Below, in pieces: positions 6,801 to 12,183 of a stretch of 12,183 nucleotides of DNA (positions are counted from its first letter, which is position 1; each line of letters opens with the position of its first letter). The DNA comes from Planctomycetota bacterium (lineage in GTDB: Bacteria > Planctomycetota > Phycisphaerae > UBA1845). Made by a program: the position numbers and the translations under genes. The stretch lies in the NCBI GenBank assembly GCA_022563615.1, contig JADFMZ010000057.1, positions 1-12,183 on the forward strand, in the 5' to 3' direction. The notes under the pieces were generated by a model. That model saw nothing but the letters and a program-made list of their open reading frames with translations, did no database searches and was not told where the DNA came from.

Positions 6801-7487
6801 ATGACTCCGCTTCAGGATCTACTCGGTCGCGTCGATACGATCACTTTTGATTGCTACGGCACGCTAATTGACTGGAAGGAGGGGCTGAGTCGCTCCTTCC
6901 AAGCGATGTTCGGAACGGGCATCGAGAGCCGCCTGGACGAGCTTTTCGATATCTACATCCCATTGGAAGCCCAAGTCGAGGGTGAGCCGTATCGCGGCTA
7001 CCGGCAAGTGTTGGAGGAGGTCTCGGTTCGATTAGCTCATCAGCTTGGCGTGGAATTGCCGGACGATCACGTCGGCGTGTTGGCTCAGACGCTCCCCACC
7101 TGGCCCATCTTTGCCGACACGAACGACGCGCTGGTGCGTCTCAAGCGGCGGTATCGCCTAGGCGTGTTATCCAATATTGATCACGACCTGTTCGCCGCCA
7201 CCGCCAGCCGGTTCCCTATCACATTCGATTTTGTCGTGACCGCTCAGGATGTGCGGTCGTATAAGCCCGATCCAAATCACTTCCACCGCATGTTGGAACA
7301 ACATGGTGACACCGCCACGACACTTCACGTCGCACAGAGCCTGTTTCATGACGGCGTGCCGGCCCAGGCCCTGGGCCTCGCGTTCGTTTGGATCAATCGC
7401 TACAAGGAAATGAACAGGACGGCCGTCCAGCCGCTTGCGGAGTTTGACGACCTCTGTTCGCTGGCGGACCAAGCGTGCAACTCTTGA
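6801..7487 (+). CDS. HAD-superfamily hydrolase, haloacid dehalogenase type II-like
   Basis: The 228-residue protein has all four HAD motifs: FDCYGTL with nucleophile D17 (motif I), VLSN with S124 (motif II), K155 in SYKPDP (motif III), and H183-D184 in LFHDGVPAQALG (motif IV). Helical cap residues (about 24-95) place it in HAD subfamily IA. The Tyr two residues after D17, where phosphatases usually carry Asp, is the feature of L-2-haloacid dehalogenases and relatives, so dehalogenase or other non-phosphatase chemistry is possible. The Trp/Leu-Arg motif that positions the carboxylate in proven dehalogenases is not evident, so the substrate is left open. GGGAGGGAGA at 6786-6795 gives a strong ribosome binding site. 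It follows hsp20 by 96 bases on the same strand. Confidence 0.88.
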   Translation: MTPLQDLLGRVDTITFDCYGTLIDWKEGLSRSFQAMFGTGIESRLDELFDIYIPLEAQVEGEPYRGYRQVLEEVSVRLAHQLGVELPDDHVGVLAQTLPTWPIFADTNDALVRLKRRYRLGVLSNIDHDLFAATASRFPITFDFVVTAQDVRSYKPDPNHFHRMLEQHGDTATTLHVAQSLFHDGVPAQALGLAFVWINRYKEMNRTAVQPLAEFDDLCSLADQACNS

Positions 7488-7512
7488 CAGGCACAGCGAA
7501 TCAACACGAACA

Positions 7513-7630
7513 CTAGAGCATTTCCCGTATTGGTATGCCGGGTCATTCGCCCTTCGTGGTGCATCATGCAGCGAAAAGTCGCGCAGGCTGAAGCCTGCGG
7601 CTCGGAACGCAGAAACGAGAAATGCTCTAG
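7513..7630. mobile_element. MITE-like element with terminal inverted repeats and CTAG flanks
   Basis: CTAGAGCATTTC at 7513-7524 is repeated inverted as GAAATGCTCTAG at 7619-7630, and the match continues inward imperfectly (CCGTAT against TCGTTT). The interior holds a perfect 7-bp stem with a TGAA loop (CGCAGGC 7582-7588, GCCTGCG 7593-7599) and a small GCGA/TCGC hairpin next to it. The unit is 118 bp, non-coding and has symmetric ends, which fits a miniature inverted-repeat element. CTAG on both sides fits the known IS630 preference for CTAG with TA duplication. No transposase is in the window. The right end overlaps the stop codon of the O-antigen-ligase-type gene. Confidence 0.65.
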
Positions 7631-9009
7631 CCGACAATGTGCTGGGCGTTGCCTTCACTCTGAGTCAAAAAAGAGTCACGTTGCACGATGTCGTTGGGCG
7701 GACTCGCCGAAGCAGATTGTTTGGCCAGTGCGTAGCCGCGTTCGATCAAGACCGCATAGAACAGGTAGACATACCTTGGATTGAAAGGCACGAGCAGATC
7801 AAGGGTCAGTCCCGCGATGGCCCATACCGCCAAACCCCAGAGCACCGCGGACCCGACCGTATCGAAGGGGGCGAGTCGGGTGCGCACCATCCGCAGGCTC
7901 CGGCGGGCGACCGTCCCAAAAAAGAGAAGAAACCAGACGACGCCGCCGATGCCGTGAATGAACAGCGCGCTAACGTAAGTGCTGTGGGCGTGAAACCCGA
8001 TTTGAATGGTCGGCACCAGCCGTCCCTGCCCGAACAGCCAGACCTGCACCGTCGCCTCCTCCCAATATCGACCCCACGTGTCGAGACGCGCCTGGAGGCC
8101 GGCGCCGAGTTGCCCTCCCATCTCGGGGTCGTACGTCGCAACGATGCGTTCCCAAAAACCCCAAAAGAGGCCCGGTTGGACGACGATGACGCCTGCGACC
8201 GCGACGATCACGGCGCCGGCAAAAAACCGGGAACGGCTAAAGACGACCATCGCCATAAGCACGATTCCCAGTGACAGCGCGCCGGTTCGTGACTCGGTCA
8301 GCACCATGGCGATCAGCATGACACCGATGCACAACAGGAAGCCCAGCTTACTCAGGATCGTCGTCGAAGCGCGCATCAGCTTCATGGCGAATAATGTCGC
8401 CATGGCAAGAACGACGGCGCCGGTGTTGGGGTTGACGAGGGATCCGACGGCCCGTGGGGATTGACCGTACCAGCTTTGATACCGCTCGATCTTCTCACTG
8501 GTGAACAGCACCATCTGCTCCGGGAAAAGCTGGTGAAGGATCACCGTGACGCCCGCGAGTGTCAGCGACACGACGAAGGCCGTGCCGGCGCGCCGAAGGT
8601 CGCGCTCGTCATCGATGATATGCACCAACGCAAAAGTGAACATGACGAAGATCACGCCCTTGAGGATCGGCTTGACGATGTCAACGGGAAGCAGCTCCGG
8701 CATGATCGTCCAGCCGCTCAGGTGGGCCACCGACCAGACCACGAAGTAGGTGGACGCCCCCACAACGCTCAGGCCTATGCGAAACGGTATTCCTTCGGAA
8801 AGGTTGCGACGCACGAGAACCGCCAGGAAAAGCGCGCAGATGAACAGATCGTCGATTCCGATGTTCCACGGCATCAGGTCGAGGCGGTACAAGTAGAGGT
8901 GGGGATAGACGTAAAGGATCGGCCAAACCAGGATCGCGCCGAGCTTGGGGTACACCGCCACCACGACCACGGCGAGGAAGACCAGCAGCAACAAGAGGAA
9001 TCCAACCAT
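7627..9009 (-). CDS. O-antigen ligase / polymerase (Wzy_C-type) membrane protein
   Basis: The 460-residue protein is very hydrophobic, with roughly ten or more membrane segments, beginning at residue 3 (GFLLLLLVFLAVVVVAVY). The sequence LTESRTGAL in the middle is the hallmark of the O-antigen ligase/Wzy family. A large periplasmic loop follows (about residues 275-345), with ARLDTWGRYWEEA, GQGRLVP and HAHSTYVSALFIHGIGG, matching the R...GxG...HNxYL pattern of the Wzy_C domain with Ser in place of Asn. Family members join or polymerise undecaprenyl-linked glycans at the outer face of the inner membrane. No glycosyltransferase genes are nearby, so the glycan is unknown, and ligase cannot be told from polymerase or a related glycosyl-transfer enzyme. 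No clear ribosome binding site precedes the ATG at 9009. The TAG stop lies in the MITE-like repeat. Confidence 0.85.
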   Translation of the reverse strand: MVGFLLLLLVFLAVVVVAVYPKLGAILVWPILYVYPHLYLYRLDLMPWNIGIDDLFICALFLAVLVRRNLSEGIPFRIGLSVVGASTYFVVWSVAHLSGWTIMPELLPVDIVKPILKGVIFVMFTFALVHIIDDERDLRRAGTAFVVSLTLAGVTVILHQLFPEQMVLFTSEKIERYQSWYGQSPRAVGSLVNPNTGAVVLAMATLFAMKLMRASTTILSKLGFLLCIGVMLIAMVLTESRTGALSLGIVLMAMVVFSRSRFFAGAVIVAVAGVIVVQPGLFWGFWERIVATYDPEMGGQLGAGLQARLDTWGRYWEEATVQVWLFGQGRLVPTIQIGFHAHSTYVSALFIHGIGGVVWFLLFFGTVARRSLRMVRTRLAPFDTVGSAVLWGLAVWAIAGLTLDLLVPFNPRYVYLFYAVLIERGYALAKQSASASPPNDIVQRDSFLTQSEGNAQHIVG

Positions 9010-9331
9010 GAGCGATTGCAGTGTTGGCGAACCGTGGGTTACGGAACGGAGCTACAGGCTTAAGCCCGCGCGAACCACCGAAGCACATCGGGGGTCCATC
9101 GGTTCAGTTTGCAGCAACCTCTTGAGCCGCTGCCGGGCGGTCGGAAAGGGCCGAGCTCACCCAATGAGCCGGACCAACTTGGGTTTCGCCCACCTGGCTC
9201 CATTATCGGCCGATTCGCGGCCTGGCCGGCAGATCAAGAAAACGTCTTCTCCCAGCGGGAGAGAATGGCGGTTCCATATAGGCTCTTGCGAAGCGTTGTG
9301 CTTTTTTTGCGCTCGGGGTTATCAACCCTCG

Positions 9332-9370
9332 CCTCAGGCCCGCCGTGGCCCTCCAATCGGCGGACTGAGG
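9332..9370. repeat. Strong two-part hairpin in the leader
   Basis: CCTCAG (9332-9337) pairs with CTGAGG (9365-9370), and inside it CCGCCG (9340-9345) pairs with CGGCGG (9358-9363), with a GC/A internal loop and a 12-base loop. No U-run follows on either strand, so it is not an ordinary intrinsic terminator. If transcription starts upstream it would form part of the 5' leader of the gene at 9503. Confidence 0.4.
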
Positions 9371-9405
9371 GTGACGCCTGTATGACATACCGGGCGCGCC
9401 GGACC

Positions 9406-9433
9406 TTGACACCCGTCGATTTCATGCTACGCG
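9406..9433 (+). promoter_or_regulatory. Tentative promoter of the HEMSH-protein gene
   Basis: A perfect TTGACA at 9406-9411 is followed, after 16 bases, by TACGCG (9428-9433), a poor -10 box preceded by TG at 9425-9426 as in extended -10 promoters. It lies about 70 bases before the ATG at 9503. The weak -10 keeps this uncertain. Confidence 0.28.
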
Positions 9434-9502
9434 TCGTCCAAAGCGGCTCCCCCGGTTTGCTCGAAGTCGCTGTGGAGGGAACCCAAGAATGGGAGGATCG
9501 TC

Positions 9503-11274
9503 ATGTGTACTCGCGTCGGGGTCGTAGGATGGAGCATTCTGCTCTATGGGGCAATGGGTTCTGTAGCCGTCGCAGCGCCGCCGGGGCTGGACCCGGAACC
9601 CGACGGAGTGCGAAAGAACCGGTTTATCTCATGGCCTTCCCAACTTCCGCCTCTGGGATGGAACTGGCCGTCCGCGTCACCTTGACCCGGTTGTACGACA
9701 CGGATTCGAGCGCAGGCAACGCCCCCTGTCCGGCTCGACCGCCGGATAAGCCGGACCTGTCCGTCTTCAATGGGCAGGTTCGTTGGGTGGGGCCGCCGCA
9801 GTCATTGCCGGAAGGCTCGGGCCCCGACCCGAATCGCTTTGCCGGGGCTGCGCTTCAGGATTGCCCCTCCTTCACGGATTGGCCGGCGGCGATGGCCGCC
9901 CTGGGGCAAGGCGTGCTCCACGTCTACGGCGCGGAGATTGTTCCCTGCTCGCAATATGAGGTGGAGCTTGTCGAGTTCGGTTGCGCCGAAACATCCAATG
10001 AAGAGGCCTGCTTCTCGACCCCGCTGACGGTTCGCACGGGCAAGTGGGGCGATGTGACGGCGCCTTTTTATCCTTCGTCAGGCCAGCCGAACTTCACCGA
10101 TATCGGCGCCGTGGTGGCCAAGTTCAAGGGCCAGTTGCCTCCCTACAAGGTCGAGACCCTGCTACGCGGCAACGTCCCCCCGGTCACCAGCGCCATTAAC
10201 TTCACCGACATCGGCCGCGTCGTGGACGCGTTCAAAAGCATTCCGTATCCCGAAGCCGGCCCCGACGGGGATGAGCCCATTCGCAACCTGGTCGATGCCC
10301 TCGTGAACATGGAAAGCGATTTAGCCCCAACGCTGGGCGCGGTCAGTGGACAATTGCAGACCGGTGTCCCGACGCTGACCCCAGTCGGATCGCTGATTGA
10401 TACCAGCGCTCCGGCCGATCTGTTTGAGGGGGGTCTGATCGTCGCCTCCGGTCAGGTCGACACCACCGTCGACATCTGCGCCGGGACGGTCGATTTCGTC
10501 CTGCCCCTTACCGAGGGTGCCCTTACCCGGACACTGACCCAACACGTATCGTTGAACGTTGACGTGGTGACACTTTTCGGAACGCTTTCGTTCAGCGACG
10601 GCTCGCCCACGCTCAACGGCGGGTGGCTCTACGACGAGATCAACGGTGCGCTGGCTCATCCCGATTCCGACCCGACCTTTCACGACGAAGTGGCCATCAT
10701 GCTCCACGCCCAGAGCGCGACCGCCGGTGGTCAGTTCGGGTTGGGAAACATCCTCGCGGGGATTGGGACCATCACTTCGATGCTCATCAACTACGTCCGC
10801 GACTGGTTTGTCCCCTACACCCCGCCGGTAACGTGCGACGGCCCGGCGATCGAGAATGCCCCCGGTGAAAGCTGCGACGGCGTGAACGTCCCCTGCGAGC
10901 AAGAACTCCCTGAGACGTGCAGCAGCGTAGGTGACATCCCGGACGTTTCCATCGGGTTCCGTAAGTGCATGAAAGGGCGCTGCGCCTGCGGTGGGTCGAA
11001 TTTTCCCCAGGTCAGCTTCCGATGCGACCCTGCGAGCGACTGCGGAGTCTGCGGGAGCGGGGCATGGGGGTGCAATCTCCCCGGCGGATCTGTAGCGTCG
11101 TATTGTCTTGACGATCCACAGTTTAACACGCCGTGTAACTGCGCGAACATCATGTTTCACGAAATGTCCCACGGTTGCGGGACGAACGACAGGGATGATG
11201 GGTCGACGTACGATGCCTACCGGATCGGGAATTGGTTCGGGGCCCAATGTATCCCACATCAGGGCGGGGAGTGA
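9503..11274 (+). CDS. Secreted dockerin-like, Cys-rich protein with HExxH motif; reading frame broken near 9631
   Basis: The gene starts at ATG 9503, with GGGAGG at 9491-9496. The first 43 codons encode a signal peptide (about residues 1-25, cleavage near AVAA-PPGL) and the mature start PPGLDPEPDGVRKNRFIS. This frame then ends at 9685, while the rest of the protein continues in the -1 frame from about 9631 (AFPTSASGMELAVRVTLTRLYD onward) to the stop at 11274. One missing base near 9631 would restore a ~590-residue protein. A doubled dockerin-like module at 10045-10251 carries NFTDIGAVVAKFKG and NFTDIGRVVDAFKS. A beta-rich middle region follows, then a 16-Cys domain (about 10834-11250) with HEMSH (11158-11172) and GTND soon after, which could be a zinc site of an aspzincin-like protease. 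Protease activity is inferred. An intact frame could produce a secreted or surface-bound enzyme; as read, it is frameshifted or carries a sequence error. Confidence 0.72.
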
Positions 11275-11323
11275 ACGCTGGCGCTTGTTGGGACGGGTGG
11301 GCGCGCTTGAAGGAGATGTTAGG

Positions 11324-11836
11324 ATGCACATGCGGGCAATTCGGTTGAGTGATGCGGCAACGTACGGACGAGTATTGCGCTTGATCGCGTCGGCGTACTC
11401 TTTGGTATTGGTGGCGTGCGTCCCATGTGGGACGATGTTCGATGGAGTCACCCTGCGCGGTCGTGTTGCGGACGCCGATACCTCGTTGCCGATCGATGAT
11501 GCCGTCCTTGGTGGACGCAGCTTTACCGGTGGGGAGGAGACGGACTTCGTTCCGCCGTTTACCAGGTTTGGGACGCAAAACGGTCCCTCTGCGACAGAAG
11601 ATGGTTCGTTTCAGTTAGGATTTGTGGTGATCGGCGGAACGTGTCAAGGATTTCTGGGCAATGCAACTCCCCCCGAGTTTCCACGACCGGACCGGGTGGA
11701 GATCATCGTCGCGCGTGACGGGTGCGAGCAGAGCTTCCTGATCGACGTCAACGAAGACACCGTCGTCGATCTCAGCTTCCCGGACGACGTGATCGAGCTC
11801 AAAGACCCGATCCTGGTCCCGCCCTGCGAGGAATGA
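11324..11836 (+). CDS. Lipoprotein with carboxypeptidase-regulatory-like domain, tandem copy 1
   Basis: The 170-residue protein has a lipoprotein signal with a clean lipobox, L-V-A-C32. AAGGAG at 11310-11315 supports the ATG at 11324, although the basic N-region before the hydrophobic core is long; the ATG at 11330 is an alternative. The frame is open further upstream inside the previous gene, but that part has no start signals. After the signal, LRGRVADADTSLPIDDAVLGG resembles the start of a carboxypeptidase-regulatory-like (transthyretin-type) beta-sandwich: a Gly-x-Val strand, a turn, and a Pro-x-x-x-Ala-Val strand. The end is acidic (DVNEDTVVDLSFPDD). Four Cys follow the lipidated one. 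It would be anchored in the envelope. It starts 49 bases after the HEMSH gene, and its stop overlaps the next start as ATGA. The exact role is unknown. Confidence 0.72.
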   Translation: MHMRAIRLSDAATYGRVLRLIASAYSLVLVACVPCGTMFDGVTLRGRVADADTSLPIDDAVLGGRSFTGGEETDFVPPFTRFGTQNGPSATEDGSFQLGFVVIGGTCQGFLGNATPPEFPRPDRVEIIVARDGCEQSFLIDVNEDTVVDLSFPDDVIELKDPILVPPCEE

Positions 11837-11928
11837 GCGAGCCGCCTGCTTCACGCGACATCCCCGGGGAAGAAGCGTGTCGAATCGGCGATTGGTTCGA
11901 GGATCAGTGTATGGAGAAACCAAAATGA
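11833..11928 (+). CDS. 31-codon ORF repeating the protease tail, coupled to both neighbours
   Basis: The ATG at 11833 overlaps the stop of the preceding lipoprotein (ATGA), and the stop at 11926-11928 overlaps the ATG of the next lipoprotein (ATGA again), so ribosomes could pass through all three by termination-reinitiation. The 31 residues end in ACRIGDWFEDQCMEKPK, clearly related to AYRIGNWFGAQCI at the end of the protein encoded at 9503-11274. There is no signal peptide and no HExxH. It may be a leftover from tandem duplication kept because it couples translation, or a chance ORF over a decayed fragment. A separate function for the peptide is not supported. Confidence 0.4.
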   Translation: MSEPPASRDIPGEEACRIGDWFEDQCMEKPK

Positions 11929-12183
11929 ACAGGGTGCGCATTGAGTCCCACGTGATCGGGTCCAGCCCTCGTTGCAGGGTACATCTGGCCTACCTGATCG
12001 TGGCATTCTATGTTCTTACGATGAGCTCTTGCATACACGGGCATTGCGTTTCATTTCTCTTTGTGCGCGGAACCCTCCTGGACAGAAACGAGGGGACGGG
12101 ACTATCAGGGGCGCCTGTGGGAGGACGGGCTTTCGCCGATGGTGAGGAATTAGATTTTAGCTCTCCCACTACCCGTTCGGGCG
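11925..12183 (+). CDS. Lipoprotein, tandem copy 2 (partial, C-terminus off the right edge)
   Basis: The ATG at 11925 is preceded by GGAG at 11913-11916 and overlaps the stop of the 31-codon ORF. The 86 visible residues contain a long N-region, a hydrophobic core (LAYLIVAFYVL) and a lipobox-like M-S-S-C36. Then VRGTLLDRNEGTGLSGAPVGG and RAFADGEELDF align with LRGRVADADTSLPIDDAVLGG and RSFTGGEETDF of the protein at 11324-11836, so the two are paralogues with the same carboxypeptidase-regulatory-like start. Copy 1 is 170 residues, so roughly half of this gene is missing from the window. The ligand and role are unknown. Confidence 0.68.
   Translation, partial: MNRVRIESHVIGSSPRCRVHLAYLIVAFYVLTMSSCIHGHCVSFLFVRGTLLDRNEGTGLSGAPVGGRAFADGEELDFSSPTTRSG

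Larger units (their letters stand above)
9010..9502. other. Intergenic leader region before the HEMSH-protein gene
   Basis: These 493 bases separate divergent genes. They hold a 10-bp palindrome GGCTTAAGCC (9057-9066), a T7 run (9302-9308), a strong hairpin (9332-9370) and a tentative promoter (9406-9433). One plus frame is open across the whole stretch from 9109 and joins the downstream gene, but its product (rich in Arg, Pro and Gly, no signal peptide) does not look like a protein, and it lacks a ribosome binding site. Confidence 0.5.
11218..12183 (+). repeat. Degenerate tandem duplication: protease tail plus lipoprotein gene
   Basis: The stretch encoding YRIGNWFGAQC (11218-11250) recurs as CRIGDWFEDQC (11878-11910), with about 26 of 36 bases identical by eye over 11218-11253 and 11878-11913. 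Each copy is followed by a lipoprotein gene, and the two lipoproteins are related (see their entries). The period is about 0.60-0.66 kb because of small length differences. The second unit runs off the right edge, so the array may continue. Confidence 0.6.

Noticed and set aside
7435..8274. Plus-strand 279-codon frame
   Set aside because: It is antisense to the O-antigen-ligase-type gene, crosses the MITE-like element and has a charged, low-complexity shadow composition.
9109..9502. Plus-strand frame open from 9109 and continuous with the 11274 stop, suggesting a 721-residue protein
   Set aside because: The N-terminal ~170 residues have Arg/Pro/Gly-rich shadow composition, no ribosome binding site and no signal peptide, while the other frame at 9503 has all of these for a secreted protein.
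9503..9685. Programmed -1 frameshifting as an explanation for the split gene
   Set aside because: No X-XXY-YYZ slippery heptamer or downstream pseudoknot was seen around 9620-9640; an indel or sequence error is simpler.
10321..11451. Minus-strand 376-codon frame
   Set aside because: Antisense to the HEMSH gene and lipoprotein 1; Arg/Val/Asp-rich shadow composition and no recognisable motif.

Overview
The window looks like a piece of a bacterial chromosome of about 60% GC from the Planctomycetota, most likely near the Phycisphaerae. This is inference. It rests on a calcium-loop (FG-GAP/VCBS) lipoprotein, a secreted protein with a doubled dockerin-like 'NFTDIG..V...FK' module, a stand-alone GGQ release-factor-like protein with a helical tail, and loosely packed genes on both strands. 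No rRNA, tRNA, CRISPR array, phage module or transposase gene was seen.

Layout. (1) 1-964, minus: hemW, a radical-SAM heme chaperone, cut by the left edge. (2) 1340-1858, plus: a small FHA-domain protein with its own promoter. (3) 1866-3800, minus: a 644-residue lipoprotein with seven Asp-rich loops, convergent with the FHA gene. (4) 3970-4563, plus: a GGQ release-factor-like protein. (5) 4604-4828, minus: a possible 74-residue lipoprotein in an otherwise sparse stretch. (6) 5103-7487, plus: a co-directional run of an 89-residue unrecognised protein, yceH, an Hsp20 small heat-shock protein and a HAD-family hydrolase; internal promoters suggest partly independent transcription. (7) 7513-7630: a MITE-like element flanked by CTAG, sitting on the stop codon of the next gene. 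(8) 7627-9009, minus: an O-antigen-ligase-type membrane protein. (9) 9503-11274, plus: a secreted dockerin-like, Cys-rich, HEMSH-containing putative metalloprotease whose reading frame is broken near position 9631. (10) 11324-12183, plus: two paralogous lipoproteins in tandem, the second cut by the right edge, separated by a 31-codon ORF that repeats the C-terminal tail of the protease and overlaps both neighbours by ATGA.

Genes 1-8 look like ordinary housekeeping and envelope genes with no obvious shared pathway. The right end (9503-12183) is the accessory part. A secreted HExxH protein is followed by tandem lipoproteins with a carboxypeptidase-regulatory-like fold, and the sequence shows local duplication. 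This cluster, the MITE-like element and the frameshift are the parts most worth a second look. I see no complete new defence or biosynthetic system.
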